Shown: positions 53,214 through 62,149, counted from the first letter of the stretch. The stretch: DNA of 64,000 nt from Candidatus Thorarchaeota archaeon (GCA_016933575.1 JAFGAR010000081.1:124001-188000), one strand, 5' to 3'. Numbers and translations are program-made. The notes: generated by a model from the sequence alone, not told the origin.

Positions 53214-53564
53214 AGCTCTGGTCCAGTGAGTAACCCCAATTCTGTTCCACCCATGACTGTCGCCAGTCTTGGATCTTGCAACATCGAACTATGCTTCCTA
53301 CCCTACACCTCAGGCCGACACTTCAACAGTGTATTCTTGGAATTGCTCAACCGGTGGTGGGTCGTTTAAACCTGTCCAACTGAGTTCTCAACAGATTTAG
53401 GTTCTGTATCATTGTCGTTTCTCATTTGGGGGTGTCGTTTCTGTTCCCAGAGCGAGACTCTCGCCTCCTTGCTTTCACAAGACCGGTGTCGACACGAGTC
53501 GGGAGTTTCCTCAGCTCTTGTCCTCACGGACAAGTACCGTCAGTTGCGCTTTTGCTCCAGAGCT
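53214..53564 (-). ncRNA. rnpB: RNase P RNA
   Basis: The catalytic RNA of RNase P, which trims 5' leaders of pre-tRNAs. Reading the minus strand, conserved regions appear in the right order: GAGGAAA (53506-53512, CR-I), ACAGAAAC (53437-53444), GAGCAATTCCAA (53337-53348, CR-IV) and ACAGAATTGGGGTTA (53231-53245, CR-V). The ends pair as helix P1: CCAGAGCT (53557-53564, plus-strand reading) with AGCTCTGG (53214-53221). About 351 bases, usual for archaea. It lies just downstream of cbf5 on the same strand. Confidence 0.9.
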
Positions 53565-53617
53565 ACATCCCTCTCACAGGGATTTTGTTGATAAAAAGTT
53601 GGTTAATGCTTCAGACT

Positions 53618-54628
53618 CTACTCATTATCTGCATGTTTCTTCCACATCTGTGGATATCGTCCCCGCTCCATTAAGACACGTTCACTAGTGGCAACTATGC
53701 CGCTCTTTGCTTTAGCAATTCTCTCACTGATATCATTACTTTTAGCTAGTGCGACCGCCTCATCTTTCAATGTCCTGATGACAACCATAGTTCCCCTCTT
53801 TATTCCTGTACTGAGAGAAATGACTCCAGTTGCAGCAAGATTTGCACCATGGCAGATAGCGTCTACTGCGCTGTCACGTATCTTGATGAAGGGTAGGTGA
53901 CTAAGTGCAAATTCTACAGGCAGGAGATACTTTCGAATAAAGGTCTCATCACCATCTTCCTTCCAGAAAATGTATGCATCTTTGAGATCGTAGAGAGAGC
54001 AAAGGTGTTCACCCTCTCTGAAAGAGCCAACCCGGGTTCTTCTCAGTTCTCTCATATGCCCACCAACACCTAGGGCTTCACCAATATCAAAGCAGAGTTT
54101 TCTCACATATGTTCCTGCTTGACAACCAACGCGAAAGAGTACGACTCTGCCCTTTATCTCCAAGATATTGTTGTAGTATATCTCACGAACCCTCATCACT
54201 CTCTTTACAGAGGATCTCAGAGGTGGTTTCTGATACAACTTACCAGTGAATTCATTGAACACTCTTCGTATATCTTCCTCTGAAGCTGCGTGGTGAAGCT
54301 CAAGAACACAGACATACTCTTTGCCTGCATGGAGAAGTGCTTGCATTGCCTTTGTGGCATTTCCAATACCTACAGGCAGAATTCCTGTCACGCCAGGATC
54401 TAATGTTCCTCCATGACCAACTCGATCGACGTTGAGTATCTTCCGTACCCACGTTGCTACTTCATGACTCGTTGGTCCTGCAGGCTTATCTAGGACAATA
54501 ACACCGTTCTCAAGTAGAAACTCGATCGGTAGATTATCCAGAGATAAAAATCCATGTTCGGGATTGGTTGTGTCTGAAGCTCTGAGAATTTCCTCACGAG
54601 GTTGGTCTGCAGGCAAGAAGCCTCCCAT
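53618..54628 (-). CDS. cbf5: Pseudouridine synthase Cbf5 (H/ACA RNP) with PUA domain
   Basis: Cbf5 makes pseudouridine in rRNA and tRNA guided by H/ACA RNAs, with Nop10, Gar1 and L7Ae. The 336-residue protein has VIVLDKPAGPTSHEV, the catalytic stretch GHGGTLDPGVTGILPVGIGNATK (catalytic Asp at about residue 77), KGRVVLFRVGCQAGTYVRKLC and the C-terminal PUA domain (HGANLAATGVISLSTGIKRG). It ends the ribosomal operon, followed by the RNase P RNA. Confidence 0.96.
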   Translation of the reverse strand: MGGFLPADQPREEILRASDTTNPEHGFLSLDNLPIEFLLENGVIVLDKPAGPTSHEVATWVRKILNVDRVGHGGTLDPGVTGILPVGIGNATKAMQALLHAGKEYVCVLELHHAASEEDIRRVFNEFTGKLYQKPPLRSSVKRVMRVREIYYNNILEIKGRVVLFRVGCQAGTYVRKLCFDIGEALGVGGHMRELRRTRVGSFREGEHLCSLYDLKDAYIFWKEDGDETFIRKYLLPVEFALSHLPFIKIRDSAVDAICHGANLAATGVISLSTGIKRGTMVVIRTLKDEAVALAKSNDISERIAKAKSGIVATSERVLMERGRYPQMWKKHADNE

Positions 54629-54665
54629 TATCAGACACTCCTATTATCTATAGATTCAGTCAGCA

Positions 54666-54941
54666 TTAAATTCGAATCTTCTCTCTGAACTTTTGTGTGA
54701 GACCTGCATCTGTTAGTGCTTTTTCAACAGCCTCATCATTAGCTCCAGAAGAGATTGGAAGAACTGTTTCTAAAGGTTCAAGGTGTCTAATATTGCAACT
54801 GCGTCTCCTGACACCACTGATATGCTTAGGTCCAGTAACCACTACATAGTTCTTATCCTTCACTTCCACAACAACACAGTAGCTACCGGTTTCGCGGCCT
54901 ACTATCTTCACACAAGTTCTTCCTATATCGTACAATTTCAT
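54666..54941 (-). CDS. rpl14e: 50S ribosomal protein L14e (eL14)
   Basis: An archaeal/eukaryotic large-subunit protein with a KOW-like SH3 barrel. The 91-residue protein shows MKLYDIGRTCVKIVGRETGSYCVVV, DKNYVVVTGPKHISGVRRRSCNIRHLEP. ATG 54941 gives the typical family start and has GAGGTG 8 bases upstream; an in-frame ATG at 54983 would add 14 residues. It lies between cmk and cbf5, the usual archaeal order. Confidence 0.93.
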   Translation of the reverse strand: MKLYDIGRTCVKIVGRETGSYCVVVEVKDKNYVVVTGPKHISGVRRRSCNIRHLEPLETVLPISSGANDEAVEKALTDAGLTQKFREKIRI

Positions 54942-55070
54942 AGCAATGCACCTCGCCTTGTCCATAGTCTGCATCCGAGTCACCTCGGTGTATCATCCAT
55001 TTAGACTGGGAGAATATTGCTCCCTCAAAATATTTACAATAAGAGCTTTCCGCTAGAGCTTGATTCTTCT

Positions 55071-55616
55071 CTATTTTGCCTCTCTAGCAAAGAAGGTCTC
55101 AACTGCTGTAATAATGATCTTGTTGACATCCTCTAGGGTGTAGATGCCTGTATTGAGAATGAGATCGTATATTGAGAGGTCCGAGACATCGACTTTGTAA
55201 TATTCCTCGTATCTTGCTTTTTCACTACCCTCTCGTACAATTGTTTCACGCCGTGCATACTCAAAGTCTGAATTATCTCTTGCAGCGATTCGTTTTATTC
55301 TCACTTCTAATGGTGCAGTGAGAAGAATTTTCAGATCTGCGTGCTCTCTAGCCATCCAAGCCGCGAGTTGCCCGTCAATGACAGCGTTCCCCTTCTCAGC
55401 CTCAATTCGTTGTGTATCATCAATAAGTCGATCAATCTCCCCATCGCCTTCAGCTACTCTGCAGAATTCTTCAAGAGTCATTCCCCTCTCCTTAGCAAGT
55501 TTGCGGAATGCATCTCCTGCAGATACTCGTCTTAGATTGAAGTGTTTTGCAACAGCATTAGCAACTGAGCTCTTACCAGTTCCGTGAAGTCCGCCAATGG
55601 TAATGACTCGCTTCAT
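55071..55616 (-). CDS. cmk: Cytidylate kinase
   Basis: CMP kinase phosphorylates (d)CMP to (d)CDP. The 181-residue archaeal form has the P-loop GLHGTGKSSVA (residues 9-19), RVSAGDAFRKLAKERGMTLEEF (NMP binding) and IKRIAARDNSDFEYARRETIVREGSE (LID). It sits in the usual archaeal place between L34e and L14e. Confidence 0.95.
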   Translation of the reverse strand: MKRVITIGGLHGTGKSSVANAVAKHFNLRRVSAGDAFRKLAKERGMTLEEFCRVAEGDGEIDRLIDDTQRIEAEKGNAVIDGQLAAWMAREHADLKILLTAPLEVRIKRIAARDNSDFEYARRETIVREGSEKARYEEYYKVDVSDLSIYDLILNTGIYTLEDVNKIIITAVETFFAREAK

Positions 55617-55620
55617 TATG

Positions 55621-55893
55621 CTACTCTCGTATCTTGTTTATTGTTGCGCGGCGTACAGCTTGTGATGAGTAGACGCCACCATAAGGACGATTAGGTCGTT
55701 TCGCAGAACGACTGGCCTTTCTACTAAGCCCGAACATGGATTTCTTAGGTAGTTGTAGTTCTGAACCAGTCAATGAACATATGCCACCGGTCTTGAAGAA
55801 CTTCTGACGATGAACTACTTTTCTTCCACCAGGAGTCTTCACTATACGATTTGCTCTTCCTCTTGTTAAATTACCAGGTCGTGGCATCTTCAA
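55621..55893 (-). CDS. rpl34e: 50S ribosomal protein L34e (eL34)
   Basis: A 90-residue archaeal/eukaryotic large-subunit protein, very basic, with MPRPGNLTRGRANRIVKTPGG, the ICSLTG stretch and RSAKRPNRPYGGVYSSQAVRRATI, all typical of L34e. The usual CxxC zinc pair of some L34e proteins is partly lost (only one Cys, CSLTG). It is four bases upstream of cmk. Confidence 0.94.
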   Translation of the reverse strand: MKMPRPGNLTRGRANRIVKTPGGRKVVHRQKFFKTGGICSLTGSELQLPKKSMFGLSRKASRSAKRPNRPYGGVYSSQAVRRATINKIRE

Positions 55894-55971
55894 ACACCAT
55901 TCTATTCTATTTAATGGGACGCTCTTTTCTTCTCTTTTAAGGAAAGCGGTGAGTCGGTTTCTCTTTCTGAA

Positions 55972-56538
55972 TTATTGAGCGGTCATGACCTGAGTGCCCA
56001 TGATACGCTGAAGAATACTTGAGAGTCCTAGACCTACAAGGAAGTAGAATGCATAATATGTCAGTCCAAAACCGGCTGCTGTTCCGATTCCTGCCAGTCC
56101 CTCAAAGAAGGGTAGTACTTTCTGAATGTTGAAAGGTAGGACCGCGACTATCATATCTATACCCCCTTCAGTATAGAAACCTCTTAGAATCGTGAATATC
56201 AGCATGAATGGGATGAGGAATATCAGAGATGGTTTGCAACGGGCACCAAGTTGTTCTCTCTGTATTCGATCTATGTATGCCTTTCTTCTCTTCACTTTCT
56301 TGAGTAATTTCTCATTCTGCGTTCGTCGAGCCTCTTTCTCCATCTCTTGGTACTGCTTGATCTCTGTCTGATGGCGCTGCAATCGTCTCATATCTGTGAA
56401 TCGTCGCATAGCAAGGTTACTCAATGTCGATACGAACATAGAGATCATTAAGATGAATGGTCCTGACAATGGTGGGGTTCGAAATATCTGAAAGGTCGTT
56501 GCGAACCAGATTGCAAAGTCAGTGAAGAGATCCTGCAA
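55972..56538 (-). CDS. EMC3/TMCO1-family membrane insertase (DUF106)
   Basis: A 188-residue Oxa1-superfamily protein, archaeal homologue of EMC3, TMCO1 and GET1, which insert membrane proteins. It has three membrane segments (residues ~19-40, ~105-120 and ~155-180) and a charged coiled coil between the first two (RRLQRHQTEIKQYQEMEKEARRTQNEKL...). This is the DUF106 layout. It lies between adk and L34e, the conserved archaeal position near secY. Confidence 0.92.
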   Translation of the reverse strand: MQDLFTDFAIWFATTFQIFRTPPLSGPFILMISMFVSTLSNLAMRRFTDMRRLQRHQTEIKQYQEMEKEARRTQNEKLLKKVKRRKAYIDRIQREQLGARCKPSLIFLIPFMLIFTILRGFYTEGGIDMIVAVLPFNIQKVLPFFEGLAGIGTAAGFGLTYYAFYFLVGLGLSSILQRIMGTQVMTAQ

Positions 56539-56545
56539 TAGTATT

Positions 56546-57136
56546 CTACTCCATTATTGTTTCAGCCAATTCTTTAGCAGCTTCCTCTACTTTACCTTCT
56601 CGGTTTTTAATGATTCGAACCGTTGAGCCTGTAATTGTTCCCACTGACACTGCAGCACCTCTACACATCTCTTGATGAATCTGTATATCCGTGACTGCCT
56701 GTGCATCGCGAGTTCGAGTTTCATCACTACTTCTTCTACTGGCAATCTTATCAGAATCTGCTTCTACAAGCACAACCGTCTTTGGTTGAATTGCTCTCAC
56801 TACCCACTCGGGGAGTCCAATCAAGTACCCATTGTTTGTTTGAATAAGTGTGTGCGTATCTACAATCACCTTTGCAGATTTGGCCTTCTCAGCAATAGCC
56901 TCTCCTGCAAGTTTCTGATTTGCTCTTTGCTGCGCGGTAGGCATCTTCCGCATCTCATCACGGTCCTTGACTTGGCCTGCTTTCACTGCGACTTCAAACA
57001 TCTCAGTTCCAAAATTCAATACTAGGACGTCTTCGCCATATTTCTCTTTGACGATGTCCACTGCGGTGTTGATCACAGTGGTCTTTCCAACACCTGGGAT
57101 ACCTGTTACAATCACAATGTTTCTAGACTCGCTCAT
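56546..57136 (-). CDS. adkA: Archaeal adenylate kinase AdkA
   Basis: A 196-residue archaeal-type adenylate kinase that interconverts ATP+AMP and 2 ADP. The P-loop is VTGIPGVGKTTVIN (residues 11-24) followed by LNFGTEMFEVAVKAG, DEMRKMPTAQQRANQKLAGEAI and DTHTLIQTNNGYLIGLP, all diagnostic of the archaeal group. It is upstream of the EMC3 gene; in most archaea secY is directly upstream, but here two genes intervene. Confidence 0.95.
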   Translation of the reverse strand: MSESRNIVIVTGIPGVGKTTVINTAVDIVKEKYGEDVLVLNFGTEMFEVAVKAGQVKDRDEMRKMPTAQQRANQKLAGEAIAEKAKSAKVIVDTHTLIQTNNGYLIGLPEWVVRAIQPKTVVLVEADSDKIASRRSSDETRTRDAQAVTDIQIHQEMCRGAAVSVGTITGSTVRIIKNREGKVEEAAKELAETIME

Positions 57137-57211
57137 CGGGGCTGTTCACCTTTTCGATGATTTGGCCTCACGGTCAAATGAGGTGGTTATAATTCCTTCT
57201 GTGCATGAAAA

Positions 57212-58198
57212 TCAACCAAGTTCTGCGAATCGTTTTAGCATTCGACAGATTATGAGAGCAATCCAGAGGTTGTATTCTTTATCCCCACCACCCCTTAACA
57301 TATGTACGGTCCAACTTCCATCATTCTTCTGTTCTTTTGCAAACCACGCAATCCCCTCATCAATACCAGGATACTCGGGAGGAACTCGCAATTTCGAGAG
57401 AGAGTCCAAGGTTGAGAGAATATCTGTGAACCAGAATGGAAATGTTACGCTTGTCCAATACTCTGGAGCTCTTCTGTCAGTATAGCTATCCGTTTTGAAT
57501 ATTCGAGATGCTAGGAGCTCACCTGCGCGAAGAACGTTCTGGTTCATGATATATTCTGGATGAGCTGCAAATGCTCGAAGTACGACTCCAGTGGCTAAAT
57601 GTGATGATGCTCTCTCCCTTCGCGGTTGTACCGGTTCTCTCAATTGCTTTACCTCTCCCCATCTCAGGTGTTCGGTTCTCAGAGGTACTACCCACCCGCC
57701 ATCATCTTGGCGCAGGGAGAGTAACCATTCAAGACCCCGCTTCACGTGGGGGTCTTTAGTGTATCCTGCTTTAATCAGTATCTCCAGAAAAGCAGCAGTA
57801 TAGTTCGGGCTATATTGGTCGAGATAGATTCCTCTGAAATCCCCCTCCTCTGTCTGGTGACTGAAGAGGAACTCTGCGGCTCTTTGAACTGAAGGATGGT
57901 CCTTGTTCAAGAGGTACTTCTCAACAAGCAGACCCAGTTGTCTAAAGGTCTCCAACTGGCTGTATCCTGATATCTCGCGGGGATCTGTCTTCTTCTTTGG
58001 ATACTTCCATGATCCATCTTCTTGTTGTTTTTTTAAAATATTGAGAACTGGAGTCAATTTCCATAGTTCGGTCACTGGACCCATGGTCTCTCCCATTAGA
58101 TCTCGAGAAACCTGATATATTATGGCTCGATTGGAAACTGAATAGAATTGTTGTAGTGGATTGTATTTCAGAAATCGTTCCCAGTTCACATGTATCAA
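57212..58198 (-). CDS. Alpha/alpha-toroid (prenyltransferase/squalene-cyclase-like) protein
   Basis: A 328-residue protein with repeated helix-turn-helix units of the terpene cyclase/protein prenyltransferase fold. QW-like motifs recur: KKQQEDGSWKYP near residue 56, HQTEEGDFRGIY near 114, SLRQDDGGWVVPL near 162 and AKEQKNDGSWTVHML near 300. There is no DxDD or metal-binding catalytic motif that I can identify. It may bind isoprenoids or serve as a scaffold. It lies between adkA and secY on the same strand, breaking the usual archaeal gene order. Confidence 0.7.
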   Translation of the reverse strand: MIHVNWERFLKYNPLQQFYSVSNRAIIYQVSRDLMGETMGPVTELWKLTPVLNILKKQQEDGSWKYPKKKTDPREISGYSQLETFRQLGLLVEKYLLNKDHPSVQRAAEFLFSHQTEEGDFRGIYLDQYSPNYTAAFLEILIKAGYTKDPHVKRGLEWLLSLRQDDGGWVVPLRTEHLRWGEVKQLREPVQPRRERASSHLATGVVLRAFAAHPEYIMNQNVLRAGELLASRIFKTDSYTDRRAPEYWTSVTFPFWFTDILSTLDSLSKLRVPPEYPGIDEGIAWFAKEQKNDGSWTVHMLRGGGDKEYNLWIALIICRMLKRFAELG

Positions 58199-58428
58199 CC
58201 TCCCTCAGTATATAGTGGCTAGATGGACTATGTCCTAATGAACTCTACACCTCATTGTTTAGATGAGAACAAAGAAGGGGCCTGGAGCGGTTACAGAGAC
58301 CCCCTTGAACCTATGAAATATGCAATAGCTTTACTAAAAGAGCATAAAAAGACTGGATCTGGTTCTCGATACATAATTTGGATACATTCAAATGATGTCA
58401 TACATTTAGAGAGATGTGGGAGAGGATA

Positions 58429-58992
58429 ATGGGTCTCGAAGTCTTACTTATTGGAACCGTCCTGTTTGTTGCATCAATAATGCTGTTTCTGGTACTACAT
58501 CATGATGTAAGTGCACATCTTGAGAATGAAAAACCATTCTATTTCATGATGCATCCAAAATTATTCCAGATGATTTTTTACATGATGTTCTGGGCATTTC
58601 CAATTAATCTCGGGATTGTTGTTCTATTGTATACAGAATCGATAAGTATACATGAGGCAGGAGGAATAATTACATTCATTTTTTTAATGTGGCCAACATT
58701 CACATATTTCTTCTATAGGAGTCTTAGAGGATTATCATTGAAACTTGGGTTGGTTACTGGACCAAGTATAGAGTCTGATCCTGTTCTTATTGCAAAACTC
58801 AAAATGACTGGATGGATTGGTTCTCTCTTCTCATTTGTTGCCCTATTATTCATCAAGTTATCGGAAACTGAAACAATATTGGAAGTACCATTATTATTCT
58901 TCTCTTTTTTTGGCGTTCCCCTTCTTCTGCCATCTAGGAAATCGCTAGCTATCATTCGTGGAAACCAATTGGAAAAAAATACTAAGAGCTGA
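58429..58992 (+). CDS. Multi-pass membrane protein, unknown
   Basis: A 187-residue membrane protein with about five hydrophobic segments (LLIGTVLFVASIMLFLVLHH, MIFYMMFWAFPINLGIVVLLY, IITFIFLMWPTFTYFFY, IGSLFSFVALLFIKL and VPLLFFSFFGVPLLL). No family recognised. ATG 58429 with GAGAGG upstream is preferred over 58414. It is the only plus-strand gene inside the minus-strand ribosomal block, convergent with secY. A 68-codon frame just upstream (58223-58429) ends as TAATG on its start but is not a convincing gene. Confidence 0.6.
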   Translation: MGLEVLLIGTVLFVASIMLFLVLHHDVSAHLENEKPFYFMMHPKLFQMIFYMMFWAFPINLGIVVLLYTESISIHEAGGIITFIFLMWPTFTYFFYRSLRGLSLKLGLVTGPSIESDPVLIAKLKMTGWIGSLFSFVALLFIKLSETETILEVPLLFFSFFGVPLLLPSRKSLAIIRGNQLEKNTKS

Positions 58993-59064
58993 ACTGTGCA
59001 ATTTAAAGAGTAAGAAAGAGAGGTGGATGGAGGTTATCCCCATCCACTTTTCGATAGAATCGTA

Positions 59065-60582
59065 TCATAGAATGCCTAAGAGCCCAGCTACACCTTCTCC
59101 GCCCATCTCCGAGAGTTGCGCCTTTGCGATCTGCTCGTAGTACTGCTTTATAATCGACACCATCAGCAGTATACCAGTTCCACTAGCCAAGGCTCCCATG
59201 ATATCTGCGGTTGCAGCAAGGATACCAATGAGGAAACCGCCAAGTCCTGCGACCACTGGGATGTAGCGCTCAAGGAGTCGTTCCATTACCTTCTCGCTTG
59301 TTCTAAAGCCGGGTACCATGTATCCAGAGTTTAGAAGTTGTCTTGATACATCTCGAGGAGCGATTCCACTGATATCTACCCACACCTTTGAAAAGCCCCA
59401 ACAGAGCAGGATCATTACACCCGCATATACGAAGATATGAAGCCAGCCTTCAATACCCTCATTTAGTATATGAAAGAGTCCTTGTGGCGGCGTTATGTAC
59501 TTCGCTAAGCCCCAAGTTGCGATAAGACGACCACTACTCGGATCTTTTTCGAATATCCCAATCCATCCGAGAAACGGATTAGACCCGTCAGAATTGAATG
59601 AGCCCCAGATCATCTGTCCAAAGAAGAGAATGTTTGCAAAGAGTGCTTGGGCTAGAATGACTGGAATATTCGAGGTGTAGAGAAGCTTGATTGGATAACG
59701 TGCCTTCATTCCACGATATTTCGCGTATTGCAAGGGTATCTCGACACGTACAGACTCCAACCATATGACAGCACCAAATATGACGAATGTTATAGTCAGG
59801 GTGAAGAGACTTGGTGTACTATACGCAGGGTCTCGGATGACCAACCACATTGCATCCACAGCATTTGCATTACCTAGACCAAATGCTCTCATGATATTTG
59901 ATAGGATTGCTGCAATGATTCCATTGGGTAGACCAGTCGCATCAGTTCCATCGGGTCCAATGTAGCCAAAGGGCCCTGTCGATTCGACCTGGGTGAAGTC
60001 TAACATGTTCCAGAGAACCTGGCCTGCAACATTGGTCATGATGAACAATGACACACCAGAACCTAAGCCCCACCCCTTCTGTACGAGTTCGTCCATCAGG
60101 ATTACAACGACTCCTGATATGAAGAGCTGAGCGAATACAATGATCTGATTTGTTGGTGTCAATGCACCATATGCTTGTCCAATAATGTAAGCGATGGCCT
60201 GGAAAGCAGTCATGAACAGAGCTAAGACTTTCTGACCTCCGGTGAAGAGAGCTCTGTCTTCAGGGTCTCCAAAGTCCACATTGATGATCTTTGAGCCTGA
60301 TAGGAGTTGCATGACCAGACCTGCAGTGACGATTGGCCCAATTCCTAGCTCCATCAATGTGCCTCTTGTACTGGCGAGAATAACTCGCATTGCCCATAGA
60401 TAGTCTGTTCCTACATCTGGGTCAACACCATATAATGGCAGGTGTGACATGATGAGGAAGACAACGAGCACAATAAGAGTCCATACGATCTTCTCTCGAA
60501 ATGAGACCTCTCTGTCAGGTGCCTTTACTTCAGGCATTACCCTGACAAATGGTGATAGGATTTTGAGAAATGTGCTAGGCAT
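59065..60582 (-). CDS. secY: Preprotein translocase subunit SecY
   Basis: The channel-forming subunit of the Sec translocon. The 505-residue protein has ten membrane helices, the conserved TM2-plug region ELGIGPIVTAGLVMQLLSGSK, TM5 GLGSGVSLFIMTN with the pore glycines, and the cytosolic loop YAKYRGMKARYPIKLLYTSNIPVIL. It follows L15, the standard archaeal and bacterial place. About 870 bases separate it from the next same-strand gene. Confidence 0.97.
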   Translation of the reverse strand: MPSTFLKILSPFVRVMPEVKAPDREVSFREKIVWTLIVLVVFLIMSHLPLYGVDPDVGTDYLWAMRVILASTRGTLMELGIGPIVTAGLVMQLLSGSKIINVDFGDPEDRALFTGGQKVLALFMTAFQAIAYIIGQAYGALTPTNQIIVFAQLFISGVVVILMDELVQKGWGLGSGVSLFIMTNVAGQVLWNMLDFTQVESTGPFGYIGPDGTDATGLPNGIIAAILSNIMRAFGLGNANAVDAMWLVIRDPAYSTPSLFTLTITFVIFGAVIWLESVRVEIPLQYAKYRGMKARYPIKLLYTSNIPVILAQALFANILFFGQMIWGSFNSDGSNPFLGWIGIFEKDPSSGRLIATWGLAKYITPPQGLFHILNEGIEGWLHIFVYAGVMILLCWGFSKVWVDISGIAPRDVSRQLLNSGYMVPGFRTSEKVMERLLERYIPVVAGLGGFLIGILAATADIMGALASGTGILLMVSIIKQYYEQIAKAQLSEMGGEGVAGLLGIL

Positions 60583-60663
60583 TCACATAGTGCCTCCTGC
60601 AGGTACTTTTCGGGTCCAGCTGACCTGTACCTTTAAAGCTATTGCTCAGTAGGGAATTGTACT

Positions 60664-61113
60664 CTACTCAGCTGGTAGGTCAATGGTTCCGCCTATACCG
60701 GTGACCTTCTCTCTTGCCCTGTTGGTAATGGCCTGAACACCAGTCAAGTCAAGCTTCTTGAGGACTTTGCCAGACCCCAGAATTCTGTCAATCCCCAGCT
60801 TGGATACATCAATCTTGTATCTCTTGCCTGTCATGGTAGCAAGACCATTTGCTACAAGTCTATCTGCAGCCTCATCAATTTCACCAACATTCAGAGCCAC
60901 TTTATTTTCGATGACCTTCTGAGGTCGTTTGAAACCCCACTTACCGAAATAATGGGGATTCTCAGTCATGACCTTGATGTAATGATGTTTCTTTGTACCG
61001 GCCATTCCTTTTCCACCGCGTTGGCCTGCTGCTCTATGTCCCTTTGTAAATCCATATCCGGCTGATCTTTGGCCTCTTAGTTTGTTGATCTTTTTCGGGG
61101 TTCTCTTCTGCAT
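60664..61113 (-). CDS. rpl15: 50S ribosomal protein L15 (uL15)
   Basis: A 149-residue large-subunit protein. The N-terminus KKINKLRGQRSAGYGFTKGHRAAGQRGGKG is the glycine/basic extension of L15, followed by KHHYIKVMTENPHYFGKWGFKRP and the C-terminal KVLKKLDLTGVQAITNRAREKV. It starts 16 bases after the HSP20 gene in the minus-strand operon and precedes secY. Confidence 0.96.
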   Translation of the reverse strand: MQKRTPKKINKLRGQRSAGYGFTKGHRAAGQRGGKGMAGTKKHHYIKVMTENPHYFGKWGFKRPQKVIENKVALNVGEIDEAADRLVANGLATMTGKRYKIDVSKLGIDRILGSGKVLKKLDLTGVQAITNRAREKVTGIGGTIDLPAE

Positions 61114-61129
61114 GGCTGATTTCTCCTTT

Positions 61130-61657
61130 CTATTCTTTTTTCAATCGTACTTCCAGCACGCCGTTGCGAATTGCTGATTTTGCTTCGTCTTTCTTTACTT
61201 TAGAGGGTAGTTCGATTTCCTTGTGGTAGGGTCTGTCTGGATTATCTGCATGAATTGTTAGTGTCGTTCCTTTGATTCGAACTTTGATCTCATCTCTCTC
61301 AACTCCGGGAACCTCTGCAACGACAACTATCTCACCATCTTCTTCAACAATATCAACCAATGGTTCTAGAAGATGTTCATCACTCTCTCCACTAGGTTTA
61401 TTCCCAAATCTCTTCATTATTGGTTTTCCATCTGGTCCAATGTTCACCGAGAAACCAAATAGGAATGGATTGGTACCTTCTTGATTTCTGAGCATCTCTT
61501 CAAAGACCTCTGGATCAACAAATGACCCATTGCTCATCTCAGACATCATACGCTCCATCATCTCTTCGATTTGTTTGAGCATATCTTCTGGGATGAAATC
61601 GCCGAACCATCGGCGGAGTCTCCTTTTGGCTTCATCGTCATCATAGTCCCAGGACAT
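61130..61657 (-). CDS. Small heat-shock protein (HSP20/alpha-crystallin)
   Basis: A 175-residue ATP-independent chaperone. The N-terminal half is rich in Met and acidic residues (MLKQIEEMMERMMSEMSNG), and the alpha-crystallin domain is at the C-terminus: IVVVAEVPGVERDEIKVRIKG, LTIHADN and the final AIRNGVLEVRLKKE. The usual I-x-I tail after the domain is missing. It is embedded between L30 (9-base gap) and L15 (16-base gap), which is unusual, so it should be expressed with the ribosomal proteins. Confidence 0.93.
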   Translation of the reverse strand: MSWDYDDDEAKRRLRRWFGDFIPEDMLKQIEEMMERMMSEMSNGSFVDPEVFEEMLRNQEGTNPFLFGFSVNIGPDGKPIMKRFGNKPSGESDEHLLEPLVDIVEEDGEIVVVAEVPGVERDEIKVRIKGTTLTIHADNPDRPYHKEIELPSKVKKDEAKSAIRNGVLEVRLKKE

Positions 61658-61666
61658 AGTATCACC

Positions 61667-62149
61667 TTATATCATTCTTAGTGCAAGGTCGCTTATACTT
61701 TCACCTCTGTAACCAGTAATGCCGCCCATACCCACTCCCATGGTTTTCTTACCATCATATCCTTTCTTGGGAGGAGTGAGTCGAAAGACTGGTTTCAGAC
61801 CTTCAACATCATTGACAGAGGCTTTTCCTGAAGCGATTGCTTTGGCTAGTGCCTTTATGCTAGCATAACTTGAGTTCTTCTTCACATATGCATCAGTGAG
61901 TCGAGCATTTCCTGGCAATCGGCCTCTCTTTGTGAGAAGTCTCTCAATGAACTCTTCGGAGACCTCACCCCAGGTGATGTAGTCCTTCACCTTAGTGATC
62001 ATTCCCTCCAAGCTTGGTGTCATCTTGAAGAGTCTTGCCTGATGAAGTCGTCCCAATAGGAGTTTGTCTAATGAGTCCTCTATCTGAGGTCGTACACGTA
62101 CTTGTCCTCTGATTCTAATAGCAAGTACAACCTTTTCATCTTCACTCAT
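61667..62149 (-). CDS. rpl30: 50S ribosomal protein L30 (uL30)
   Basis: A 160-residue archaeal-type L30 with VVLAIRIRGQVRVRPQIEDSLDKLLLGRLHQARL, the domain motif of L30/L7, and the archaeal C-terminal extension ending GMGGITGYRGESISDLALRMI. Its start overlaps the S5 stop by one base. The next gene in the operon is the HSP20 gene, not L15 as is usual. Confidence 0.96.
   Translation of the reverse strand: MSEDEKVVLAIRIRGQVRVRPQIEDSLDKLLLGRLHQARLFKMTPSLEGMITKVKDYITWGEVSEEFIERLLTKRGRLPGNARLTDAYVKKNSSYASIKALAKAIASGKASVNDVEGLKPVFRLTPPKKGYDGKKTMGVGMGGITGYRGESISDLALRMI

Noticed and set aside
53426-53674. Plus-strand open frame over the Cbf5-Tsr3 gap
   Set aside because: It lies mostly on the RNase P RNA, whose conserved blocks and P1 helix explain the sequence.
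58223-58429. 68-codon plus-strand frame just upstream of the membrane-protein gene, ending as TAATG
   Set aside because: The overlap is suggestive, but there is no ribosome site, family or conserved motif, and it sits in the divergent promoter region of the toroid gene.
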